Positions 52,963-60,633 of a stretch of DNA of 63,440 nucleotides are shown here, piece after piece. The stretch covers positions 1 to 63,440 of the forward strand of contig CAIRGO010000195.1 of NCBI GenBank assembly GCA_903878115.1, read 5' to 3'. The notes under the pieces were generated by a model. It searched no databases. It was not told the DNA's origin and saw only the letters and a program-made list of their open reading frames with translations. The stretch's first letter is position 1; each line of letters starts with the position of its first letter. The position numbers and the translations under genes were made by a program. The DNA is from Akkermansiaceae bacterium. GTDB lineage: Bacteria; Verrucomicrobiota; Verrucomicrobiia; Verrucomicrobiales; Akkermansiaceae.

Positions 52963-53709
52963 ATGAAAATTTGTGTTTTGGTGTTGTATGTATTTCTGGT
53001 GTCGATATCTCAGGCATTTACGCTGATGACATGGAATATACATCGTGGCGTGGGTGCCGATGGTAAAACCGATCTTGCGCGCATCGCTTCAGTGATCCGT
53101 GATGCACAGCCAGATGCCGTTGTTCTTCAAGAAGTTGATCAAGGAACAACCAGGAGTCAGGGTGTAAAGCAAGCTGATGAGTTGGAGAAATTGTTAGGTT
53201 GGCAGCTGTTTTTCGGCAAAGCGATTGACTTTCAAGGTGGCGAATATGGTCAAGCAGTATTGTCTAAATGGCCGATTACGGAGAAAAAAATTCATCGACT
53301 ATCGGAGGCTGGTGAAGCTCGTGTGGCGATTGAGGTAACGCTGGAAACGGATGCAGAATCGGTAAAGGTAGTCGGAGTGCATCTCGATGCAGAGTCCGCA
53401 CCACGTCGGACGAATGAGCTGACAGTATTGCTCAAAGCCCTTTCTGCGATAAAAGGCAAAATCATCATTGCAGGCGATTGGAATCAATCGCCGCAAGGTG
53501 ATATGGTTTCTTTGATGAAAGCGGATACCTTTTTAGAGGTGAAAAAAACAGGAAATGTGATGACGTTTCCTCAGGAAAAGCCAACGATTGAAATTGACCA
53601 TGTGTGGTCTAAAGGACTGTCGGCAGAGGGCAAGGCGCGTGTGATTGATGGAAAAGCCGCCAGCGATCATCTTCCAGTGGTAGCAGTATGGGGAAAAGCT
53701 ATTCCTTAG
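52963..53709 (+). CDS. Secreted endonuclease/exonuclease/phosphatase-family protein
   Basis: 248 residues from ATG 52963 with a signal peptide ending SQAFT. The EEP fold is visible: LMTWNIHRGVGADGK (Asn), VVLQEVD (metal-binding Glu), AGDWNQSP (Asp and Asn) and the final ASDHLPVVAVW (Asp-His). The usual substrates of EEP proteins are phosphodiesters, from DNA to phosphoinositides. Secretion suggests an external nucleic acid or phospholipid. It converges with the L,D-transpeptidase gene 13 bases away. Confidence 0.82.
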   Translation: MKICVLVLYVFLVSISQAFTLMTWNIHRGVGADGKTDLARIASVIRDAQPDAVVLQEVDQGTTRSQGVKQADELEKLLGWQLFFGKAIDFQGGEYGQAVLSKWPITEKKIHRLSEAGEARVAIEVTLETDAESVKVVGVHLDAESAPRRTNELTVLLKALSAIKGKIIIAGDWNQSPQGDMVSLMKADTFLEVKKTGNVMTFPQEKPTIEIDHVWSKGLSAEGKARVIDGKAASDHLPVVAVWGKAIP

Positions 53710-53722
53710 CAGCAAGTCCCAT

Positions 53723-54445
53723 CTACGGTAATCGCCATTGTTGCTTGTATTTTGCGTATTCCGCTTGAGGAAGAATCACGTAAATCGGTTGTTTTGAAGG
53801 GTCAATTGAGGCGATGAGTGTGCGTAATTTTGTCTCGTCCATCGTAGTGCAAGCAGCGGTGGGCTTGCCTCCGCCATCACGCCAAATGTGAAAAAATATC
53901 GAGCTCCCAGCTCCTTTGCGGATATTGGGTGCTGCATTATGAGCGATGAAGAGCTTAAGCTTGTGAGCAGGATCATCTTGTTTCATCTGCTGTTTTATTT
54001 CCCATGGTGTCGCGGGATCGTGCGTGAGAATGACGTGTTTGTTATAAGACGGAGATTCTGGATCCTCGACCCATAGATCGCGCGGTGTGACTTGACGGTA
54101 GGGGAGTAGTGGATTTTTGCGAATGCTGCGTTCGTAACCCCACGCGCCTCCGATTCGAAAAATACCTGCTGGAGTGCGCCAATCTCCCTCTTTCTTCATT
54201 GTTGTATCGGCAGGAAGTGGGTGTAGACCCAATCCCCAAACTAAGCCGCTTTTGCCCAATCGGCCATTCCAAGCCGAGCCCGATTTGACCCAAGAATTTC
54301 CTTGTTTATGATAAATTTGCAGCGTGACGTAGGAGCTGTTCCAGTCTTTGGCCAAACCAACAAGACATTGACCCGACGCACGAGGAAGTTCGAATCCAAA
54401 GCCTAACGAAATGCAACCCACAAGAACTAACAGCAATCGCAACAT
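53723..54445 (-). CDS. L,D-transpeptidase-like protein (YkuD-type)
   Basis: 240 residues from ATG 54445, after a signal peptide (MLRLLLVLVGCISLGFG). The domain has WRTPAGIFRIGGAWG, FIAHNAAPNIRKGAGSSIFFHIWRD in shorter pieces AHNA and GSSIFFHIW, and AACTTMDE with the catalytic cysteine. The H-Cys arrangement matches YkuD-type L,D-transpeptidases that cross-link or trim peptidoglycan. It could also be a carboxypeptidase. Along with the PBP1-like glycosyltransferase it adds to cell-wall functions in the window. Confidence 0.75.
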   Translation of the reverse strand: MLRLLLVLVGCISLGFGFELPRASGQCLVGLAKDWNSSYVTLQIYHKQGNSWVKSGSAWNGRLGKSGLVWGLGLHPLPADTTMKKEGDWRTPAGIFRIGGAWGYERSIRKNPLLPYRQVTPRDLWVEDPESPSYNKHVILTHDPATPWEIKQQMKQDDPAHKLKLFIAHNAAPNIRKGAGSSIFFHIWRDGGGKPTAACTTMDETKLRTLIASIDPSKQPIYVILPQAEYAKYKQQWRLP

Positions 54446-54785
54446 GGGCGAAAAGTAGCATGCTATGGCTCGGAAATCAATGCCATCTTGCAGAAGGCGG
54501 AAAAACAATTGACAAGAAAACTTCTGCGTTTTAATGATATGTAACTACATAAAATACTTGGGGAATTTTTTTACTTTTTTAATACTTTTAAGTCGATCAA
54601 TTGGGGAAGTTGATAAATAGATGCCGACTCAATCTTCCGCATCTATAATTTACTTAATTTCCAGAAAATAGCGGTTTTTGGAAGTCCCTATATGAGCTTT
54701 CTGGCGCGCGCATCTCTTGCTGAGTGAATCAGATTTTGATTTTGTCCATCCTGCCTAGTTAGATTGCTAATGCTAATTATACAAA
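54446..54785. other. AT-rich intergenic stretch without a gene
   Basis: About 340 bases before the pyruvyl transferase promoter. A consensus TTGACA at 54509-54514 is followed 17 bases on by TAATGA, a weak second promoter. I see no credible open frame or structured RNA. The drop in coding content and the presence of an IS-like element 1 kb on suggest a boundary region. Confidence 0.4.
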
Positions 54786-54813
54786 TTGACATCCGTTGTT
54801 GAGAAATTAGAAT
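54786..54813 (+). promoter_or_regulatory. Near-consensus promoter, leaderless geometry
   Basis: TTGACA (54786-54791, perfect), a 16-base spacer and TAGAAT (54808-54813, 5 of 6). The ATG at 54824 follows ten bases later. The ATG at 54812 overlaps the -10 box and cannot be the start, so this promoter decides the start codon. Confidence 0.6.
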
Positions 54814-54823
54814 GCCACCCATC

Positions 54824-55660
54824 ATGTCTGGACGTATTGATTTCTTGCATTATGACAAGACCGGAAACATTGGCGACTTTCTGTGCTCGCCAAGGAATTA
54901 TTTTGACTTCACGGCCAACCGCGATACGTTGATCGTAGGTGGAGGTGCTTCCAACGGGTTTTTCGCAAGTCGAGCGCGCAGGCATCTTGCTGATGTGCGA
55001 GTGGGTTGGGGAATCGGACAAAGTTGGCGTTTCGACAGCCCGCCTGGATTTCTGGCAATGTGGATAAGTCAAATGAAGAGACGACTTTGCTACGATTTGG
55101 TTTCTACCCGTGACCCGTTGCTGTCCAGCATGACCTTGCCCTTAGTTCCTTGTGTTAGTGTCTTTCACCCAGTTACGGAAATTTCCTGTGGCGAGAAAGT
55201 TGGCGTTTTTCTGAATGCTAATAGCTCGGTATCCGGTAGTATTTCTGATGATACGAGTTTACTTGAGAACGCTTACGCAAAACCCGTGATCCGTGCCATC
55301 AACGTAGGTGATGTGGACAAGTTCATGGAAGCATTTAGCCAGACCGAGCTGCTGATCACAAATTCGTATCATGCCGCGTACTGGGGATTGCTGTCCGGTC
55401 GGCGTGTGCATGTGATCGGCTATTCATCCAAATTCACCAGTCTGTTGGCCTTGTTCGGATTCGGGCCGGAGCGGGTCATTGCGGTGGAGCGCGGAAATGT
55501 AGAGGAACTGGAACGAGCCATTCATAGTTGCCCAGCGCTCGAACCACTAAAGTGCGAGGACCCCGCCGGAATGCGGAGCCAATTCCGCTCACTGAATCTC
55601 GATTTTTCGAAAAAGCTCGAAGCGCTCGGCATACACGCGAGTCTCCGTATCACCGAATAA
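54824..55660 (+). CDS. Polysaccharide pyruvyl transferase family protein
   Basis: 278 residues from ATG 54824 (MSGRIDFLHYDKTGNIGDFL). The family features are GNIGDFLCSPRNYF at the start and TNSYHAAYWGLLSGRRV (about 185-201) near the end, which hold the substrate-binding residues. It would add a pyruvate ketal to a sugar of the cell surface. The DNA lacks the TTAGA leucine habit seen in many neighbours, which may point to transfer, but this is weak. An IS-like element follows. Confidence 0.75.
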   Translation: MSGRIDFLHYDKTGNIGDFLCSPRNYFDFTANRDTLIVGGGASNGFFASRARRHLADVRVGWGIGQSWRFDSPPGFLAMWISQMKRRLCYDLVSTRDPLLSSMTLPLVPCVSVFHPVTEISCGEKVGVFLNANSSVSGSISDDTSLLENAYAKPVIRAINVGDVDKFMEAFSQTELLITNSYHAAYWGLLSGRRVHVIGYSSKFTSLLALFGFGPERVIAVERGNVEELERAIHSCPALEPLKCEDPAGMRSQFRSLNLDFSKKLEALGIHASLRITE

Positions 55661-55810
55661 TCTGCATCCACAGGGGCGCACTGGGAGTGTCCAAAATAGC
55701 GAATGGAAATGCTCGTTTTGAAGGCTAGACTAGGGGGAGGAAACCAATATCCGCATGCACAAAGAAGCAAGTATTTATCCTACCAGACTATTTAGCCTGA
55801 AAACCGAAAT

Positions 55811-55845
55811 TGAACCACAGATTTCTCAGATTTCACGAATGAACT
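55811..55845 (+). repeat. Short near-tandem CAGATTT repeat
   Basis: The stretch contains CAGATTTCT, CAGATTTCA and CGAATG in a row, two copies and one partial copy of a nine-base unit. It lies between the pyruvyl transferase and the IS-like element. Similar ACAGATTTCACAGATT sequences are a familiar intergenic repeat in environmental bacteria, from general memory; no count was made. Confidence 0.35.
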
Positions 55846-55874
55846 AAGAATACACAAGTTCTATTCACAAAATA

Positions 55875-56867
55875 AAGGGAACCTCTGGAAACCTCACCCT
55901 TAAGATTTCCTAATCAAAGCCTTTTAAAATCCACCGAAACAGATAGAATAGCGGCATGACAAATCGTCAACAAAACGGAAGTGGAAATCTGATTGCTATC
56001 CTCCAGCATCAAGAAAAAGCCCAAGCGAAAAAGATCGGCATTAATAAAATCAAAGACCTCATCGACTGGGAATCCTTTCGCAACGAACTAGAAGAGATCC
56101 TCGGCTACGCCAAACGAGAAAAATCCAAAGGCGGGCGTCCTACATTTGACCCCGTATTCATGTTTAAAATTGTCATCCTCCAAAAATACTACGGCCTCAG
56201 CGACGATGCCACCGAAGAACAAATCGAAGACCGCGCCAGCTTCATGGGCTTTCTCGACCTCAAAGTCGGGGTTCAAATCCCCGATGCCAAAACCAAACTC
56301 ATCATCAACTACAGCAACAGGCCCGCGAATGTCCACGACAGCCAAGAATTCCAAAGCCTAGTAAACGAAAGCGACCTAGCAGTGCTAGCAGACAGCGCCT
56401 ACAGTTCCGAGGCAAGCGAAGCTCACCTACACCAATGCGAATGCGAAGAATTTTTCATGAAAAAAGGCAAGCGAGGCACCCCACTTAGCGAGACCGAACA
56501 GCAAGCAAACAAAAAAATCAGTCGCATCAGATTAAGAGTAGAACACATCTTTGGTCTCATGAAACAAAAAGGCATGGACTACGTCAAAAGCATAGGCCTC
56601 AATCGAGCCCATCAGCACATCGGACTTAGTAAACTAGCCTAAAACCTCACCCGCTACGCATTGGTAAAGACAGCCCAAGCCTAACAAAATAAGAAACCCC
56701 GAGCAGAAAAGCCTCAAAAACAACCACCAGGAAGAGAAATAAGCGCAAAACTACTAGAAAATTGGCCCCGAACTGCGCATCGAAAAAAACATCCACCAGT
56801 TACCAATCGGAAAAATCACCCCAAACATGTTACTGTCTCAAAAAATCTACTTTCCAGAGCCTCCCTT
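55875..56867 (+). mobile_element. IS5-like element with internal deletion
   Basis: 993 bases bordered by imperfect 17-bp inverted repeats: AAGGGAACCTCTGGAAA (55875-55891) and the reverse complement AAGGGAGGCTCTGGAAA (56851-56867), 15 of 17 identical. The trinucleotide ATA flanks both ends, a possible 3-bp target duplication. One transposase gene remnant lies inside (55956-56684). The right end is nine bases from the stop of the ELM1-like gene. The element is shorter than a full IS5 family member and is not autonomous. Confidence 0.75.
55956..56684 (+). pseudogene. IS5-family transposase, internally deleted and prematurely stopped
   Basis: The frame has an IS5-type N-terminus (DLIDWESFRNELEEILGY, then RASFMGFLDL) that jumps straight from VQIPDAKT to KLIINYSNRPANVHDSQ. 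About 100 residues that should lie between are missing, including the first catalytic Asp. The second Asp (AVLADSAYSS) and the final Glu (LRVEHIFGLM) remain. The frame stops at 56640-56642 (TAA) where NLTRYALVKTAQA follows in frame to a stop at 56682. So it has an in-frame deletion and a nonsense mutation. Short repeats (AAAACC) at the junction hint at slippage. Confidence 0.8.
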
Positions 56868-56876
56868 ATAATTTTC

Positions 56877-57869
56877 TTAGGATGCGGTTAATTTATTAAG
56901 AATATCTGCACCCAAATTGTAATGCCAGTTTGGGGCCATTAGGTTGAAGTTATCGTAGGGAGGGGCTAGAACTTTATCATAGTTTTTGCTTAAGCGAATG
57001 ATTCGCCGATTTTTAGAAAGATTTGTCAACATGCCCTCTTGTAGTTCTTGGGGAGACACGCGAGACGGACTGATCGTTGCCACAGGCCGTCCAGAGGCTA
57101 TTGCTTCGCATATCATCGATGCGCTGTCTTCGGTGACGATAATTGCCTCAGCTTTTCCCATGATGGCAGCCATGCTAGCGTTTTCGCTTTTGTTCGCTTC
57201 TGTGTGCCATAATCCTAACGCTAGCAATCCAGAGTTTTCTAAAGTTTTTTTCCAGCATCCCTCAGCAGCGGAACCAGTTCTTCTTGAGCTGGTGGCAATG
57301 ATCTTGACTCCCGCATCATGTGCTTGTTTAGCGATTTTTAGAGCGCAATTTTGATGGTCGCTCAGTGTCCAGTTGTAGCCTGAGCCGTTGCCTCCAATGA
57401 GTATTGTCCAATAGCGGTTTGATAAATGGCTTAGTTCTTCGTGTGCAGCTTGAGTTACCATGTTGTGATCATATTCCGATGGGAGGAATTCTAATGGATA
57501 AACTCGTGTATTTTCTATATGGATGACGCGTGGGAGGATAGTAAAACTGTTCATTTTGCAAACACGGTTCGAACCTAAATAGATGTTTTTCGCGTTGTGC
57601 TTTTTGGTCAAAACGGCATTGGCCCATTCTGTTGCGCCTCCAGCAGAGATTATCAAATCAAATGGCTCAATGATTGTATTATGGATGCAGAATTTTACAG
57701 ACGAAAATGGGAGGCTAGGTATGATGTGTCTGAAACATGCGGGGCTCCAGGCAATAGGGATTTTTTGGATGGATAAATCAGCATGAAGAGAAAGGGCTTT
57801 TAAGACCCCTTTTGCTTTGGTCAGGTGACCTGGCTTTCGATCCATTAGCCAGCATACGTTTAGTTTCAT
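56877..57869 (-). CDS. ELM1-family protein (predicted GT-B glycosyltransferase), copy A
   Basis: 330 residues. Recognised as a member of the mitochondrial-fission ELM1 family (DUF1022) by LMDRKPGHLTKAKGVLKAL (KPGH, residues 12-15), LIGGNGSGYNWTL, and VTEDSASMICEAIASGRPVATISP. The last motif resembles the nucleotide-sugar-binding part of GT-B enzymes such as MurG. Bacterial members are uncharacterised. It is the last gene of the surface-glycan operon, 23 bases after the sulfotransferase. The IS-like element ends nine bases beyond the stop. Confidence 0.75.
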   Translation of the reverse strand: MKLNVCWLMDRKPGHLTKAKGVLKALSLHADLSIQKIPIAWSPACFRHIIPSLPFSSVKFCIHNTIIEPFDLIISAGGATEWANAVLTKKHNAKNIYLGSNRVCKMNSFTILPRVIHIENTRVYPLEFLPSEYDHNMVTQAAHEELSHLSNRYWTILIGGNGSGYNWTLSDHQNCALKIAKQAHDAGVKIIATSSRRTGSAAEGCWKKTLENSGLLALGLWHTEANKSENASMAAIMGKAEAIIVTEDSASMICEAIASGRPVATISPSRVSPQELQEGMLTNLSKNRRIIRLSKNYDKVLAPPYDNFNLMAPNWHYNLGADILNKLTAS

Positions 57870-57892
57870 TTTTTACTTTCTTCTGTAGTTGA

Positions 57893-58585
57893 TTAAAATT
57901 TATAGCCCATGAATTCAATTTCACGGTAAAATAAGCGTGAAATCTGTTCGCGTGTCTCATCGTTATAATATTCTTGGTATCCACCCATTTTTTCCTGTTT
58001 TACTCGAGTTTTTTCTTTCGGCATGCTTACCTTGAATGAATCTCCTAGTTTTTCGCATACTTGAGGAAAAGTGATCTCAAAGCTCTCGTAGTCAAACACC
58101 TCATCTACGATGTAATTATCACCATCAAAATAGAGTCTGGCGTCCATTAGTAGGCGATGTGATTTTTTCATCACGTATTCTTCAAACGACGGCATTTTTC
58201 GGCTTTGTCCGTTTTTCTTCCAGTTATAGTAAGACACAACTTTAGCCCAAGGGTTTCGTTCGAAACAGATTTTTTTATAACTATTCCAGATTTCTTCTCC
58301 AATCAGTTGGCGGACTCTTACAGCAGGCATGTGCTCATAGTACCATTTTCCTAGGAAATCCGAATGGCGGTTGATGCATTTGCGGAACATCTTTGATTGT
58401 GCGTAAACCTTGCCAATAACATTATTCTCATGGTAGTTTTTTGGTAGGTCAGTCGAACGGTTTGATTCCATTGGGGTAATGATGTCTTCTTGGCCACAAA
58501 GTGGAGCAAGCGTACTCTTAATGCTGCTTCCTGCTGTTTTGTGCGTTTTTATGAAGATGAATTTGTAACGATGGCTGAAAATCAT
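57893..58585 (-). CDS. Sulfotransferase family 2-type protein
   Basis: 230 residues. FIKTHKTAGSSIKSTL (13-28) is the 5'-phosphosulfate-binding loop for PAPS, and KICFERNPWAKVVSYY (about 105-120) holds the 3'-phosphate-binding Arg and Ser. It would sulfate a carbohydrate. In this operon the sugar may be a surface glycan or lipid A-linked sugar. PAPS must come from genes elsewhere. Located between the GT4 glycosyltransferase and ELM1 copy A. Interesting given the arylsulfatase at 783-2171. Confidence 0.85.
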   Translation of the reverse strand: MIFSHRYKFIFIKTHKTAGSSIKSTLAPLCGQEDIITPMESNRSTDLPKNYHENNVIGKVYAQSKMFRKCINRHSDFLGKWYYEHMPAVRVRQLIGEEIWNSYKKICFERNPWAKVVSYYNWKKNGQSRKMPSFEEYVMKKSHRLLMDARLYFDGDNYIVDEVFDYESFEITFPQVCEKLGDSFKVSMPKEKTRVKQEKMGGYQEYYNDETREQISRLFYREIEFMGYKF

Positions 58586-58624
58586 TTTTTGTAATGTTGT
58601 CGTTTATTAATGTGCTAATATTGG

Positions 58625-59731
58625 TTACAAATTATTTGAAATTAGCTTGATGTATAGATTCATTGTATTGAGCAACATTTTTTCTAACGTAAAGGTATTC
58701 TCAAGAGGTGGTTGCGGCGCTTGAGCGATCCACGACGCTATAAGATCGGCTGCTGCATTCCAATCACCTGGCGGGATATTTCCTGCGGGAAATAAGGCGT
58801 CGAGTTGCTCGGCTACTCCACCATGGTGATACGCTGCTACTGGTTTGCCCAAGCCCATGGCCTCTAAGCTAACGCGCCCGAAAGCCTCGGGATCGAGCGA
58901 CAAGCTGACGATAGCATCGGATACTGACATGACTTCTCGCAGGTCGGTGCGATCACCCAAAAATGTGATGTGATTCTCGATTTTTAATGAGGCGATCAAG
59001 GCGCGCAGTTCGGAGCCGAATTCTTGTTTTTTTGGATGACACGATCCAGCAATGGTGCCGTGAACAGGGAGATTTTTTTCGAGTAGCGCACGAATCAGAT
59101 GGCAAAAATGTTCGTGTCCTTTCCACCGCGAAATGCGCCCTGGCAGGTTGATGCAATATTTCCCCTGTAATTGTGGGTATTGATACCTCCATTGAGTGAG
59201 CCAGGAATCGCTGGGTTGAAAGTCAGGTCGATAAAAATCATTAGATATACCGCGGTGAATAACGGTGATGCGCGTAGGATCTATGGGGTAATTCTGGAGA
59301 ATGTGTTGTTTGACAGAGTCGGAAACGGCGATGATCTGTTCACCACGCGTCATGATGCGCGAGTAGGAATTGACGGAATAGAATCCGTGAAAAGTGCTAA
59401 CAAAGCGAGGACGGGTGGCGTGGGGTAGGGATTTCCATGCTAGCCAAGCGATCCAGGCAGGCACTCGTGATCGAACATGGATAATATCTGGTTTTTCGCT
59501 CGCAAATATTTTACGAAGGTTCTTGATCAACAAGAGTGTGGCTAGGCTCTTTCGATGAACTGGCAGAGTAATATGTGTTCCTTCCTCTTGCTCTAACTGT
59601 GCGACAAGTCGACCGCCATGCGAAATAACCAGCGATTGATGATTCTGACTGATCAGGTATTTTGATACTTCCAAGGTGCCGCGTTCGACTCCGCCGGAGT
59701 TAAGTTCAGGAAGGATCTGGATGACTTTCAT
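58625..59731 (-). CDS. GT4 family glycosyltransferase
   Basis: 368 residues. N-terminal GT-B half with ILPELNSGGVERGTLEVSKYL, a typical GT4 acceptor side. C-terminal half: NLPGRISRWKGHEHFCHLI, ITFLGDRTDLREVMSVSDAIVSLS and PEAFGRVSLEAMGLGKPVAA, with the E-x7-E motif. It overlaps the stop of ELM1 copy B (ATGA). It adds a sugar to a glycolipid or polysaccharide, likely lipopolysaccharide core given the acyltransferase in the operon. Confidence 0.88.
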   Translation of the reverse strand: MKVIQILPELNSGGVERGTLEVSKYLISQNHQSLVISHGGRLVAQLEQEEGTHITLPVHRKSLATLLLIKNLRKIFASEKPDIIHVRSRVPAWIAWLAWKSLPHATRPRFVSTFHGFYSVNSYSRIMTRGEQIIAVSDSVKQHILQNYPIDPTRITVIHRGISNDFYRPDFQPSDSWLTQWRYQYPQLQGKYCINLPGRISRWKGHEHFCHLIRALLEKNLPVHGTIAGSCHPKKQEFGSELRALIASLKIENHITFLGDRTDLREVMSVSDAIVSLSLDPEAFGRVSLEAMGLGKPVAAYHHGGVAEQLDALFPAGNIPPGDWNAAADLIASWIAQAPQPPLENTFTLEKMLLNTMNLYIKLISNNL

Positions 59732-60627
59732 AGCAAATGAGGAAATATTTTTTGTGTGATGATCTTCGCGCAGCGATCGGCCTCGTTGAGGATGGTAGGT
59801 GCAGGCGAGAGTTTACGCTGTGCTAGCCAACTTGAATAGGTAGTGAGAGAGTTGCTATCGATAAGTTGCTTGATGGTTTGTTGAATTTTCCCATTTTCTT
59901 TTAGGCGTTTCATTGGCAGTAATCCGACTGCAGCGCCGCTTGAGAGAGCCTCAAAGATCATCGATACGCTGTCCTCCGTGACCCAGACTTCGCTAGACTG
60001 TTGCAATTGGTTAGGTAGCCAATCTGCGCTAGTATCCTGATGAGGATGAAGAATCACGGGGGAAGGGGACACGGCTTCCATGAATCCGATGGGTGTGCGG
60101 CGAGAATCGGTGAGGTGCCAGATAAGGTTATTAGTGCGGGAAATTTCAGCCACTGCTTCTAATAACGATGACTCATTCCACGCGTATTCTTTGGAGGGGC
60201 CGCCGATTAAGATTAGGCCTTGATGGGACTTCGCTTTGTTGGCGATAATTCGATTGAGTGCGCCTACCGTGGGTATGACATTCGTTTTCAGCGCTCGATT
60301 TTTAAGATCATGTTCTGGAATGAGGCAGAGATCAAATAGCCGAGTCGGGAGACTGGGGCGCATCATGACGATGGAACGAGCCTTCATTTTTCTGCCTAGA
60401 TATAATAATGGCACATGTGTGCGGTGACCAGCGCCGATGATGATATCCGGTTTGGGTAAGGAAGCAAGTTGAGCGGTGGCGTAGCGGATCTTTTTCCACC
60501 ATGATCCCAGAGGAAGTTCGATGATGTTTACCTCTGATGGAGTATGGCGTGCGAGCGCCTCTGCCAATCCTTTTGATTGATTGAAGTGCCCTGGTTTCCC
60601 ATCAGAAAGTAGTAGGATCGATAGCAT
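59728..60627 (-). CDS. ELM1-family protein (predicted GT-B glycosyltransferase), copy B
   Basis: 299 residues. The ELM1 features: LLLSDGKPGHFNQSKGLAEAL (DGKPGH, residues 9-14), LILIGGPSKEYAWN, and WVTEDSVSMIFEALSSGAAVGLLP. DGKPGH is closer to the family consensus than copy A. It starts six bases after the acyltransferase gene's stop. Its nearest relatives probably include copy A, but the two are clearly diverged. A glycosyltransfer step on lipid A or core is the best guess. Confidence 0.75.
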   Translation of the reverse strand: MLSILLLSDGKPGHFNQSKGLAEALARHTPSEVNIIELPLGSWWKKIRYATAQLASLPKPDIIIGAGHRTHVPLLYLGRKMKARSIVMMRPSLPTRLFDLCLIPEHDLKNRALKTNVIPTVGALNRIIANKAKSHQGLILIGGPSKEYAWNESSLLEAVAEISRTNNLIWHLTDSRRTPIGFMEAVSPSPVILHPHQDTSADWLPNQLQQSSEVWVTEDSVSMIFEALSSGAAVGLLPMKRLKENGKIQQTIKQLIDSNSLTTYSSWLAQRKLSPAPTILNEADRCAKIITQKIFPHLL

Positions 60628-60633
60628 CGCGTT

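Noticed and set aside
54812-54814. ATG as start of the pyruvyl transferase
   Set aside because: It overlaps the TAGAAT -10-like box; the ATG at 54824 fits the promoter and family start.
57565-57585. GGTTCGAACC string resembling a tRNA T-arm
   Set aside because: It lies inside the ELM1-like gene and no cloverleaf can be drawn around it.
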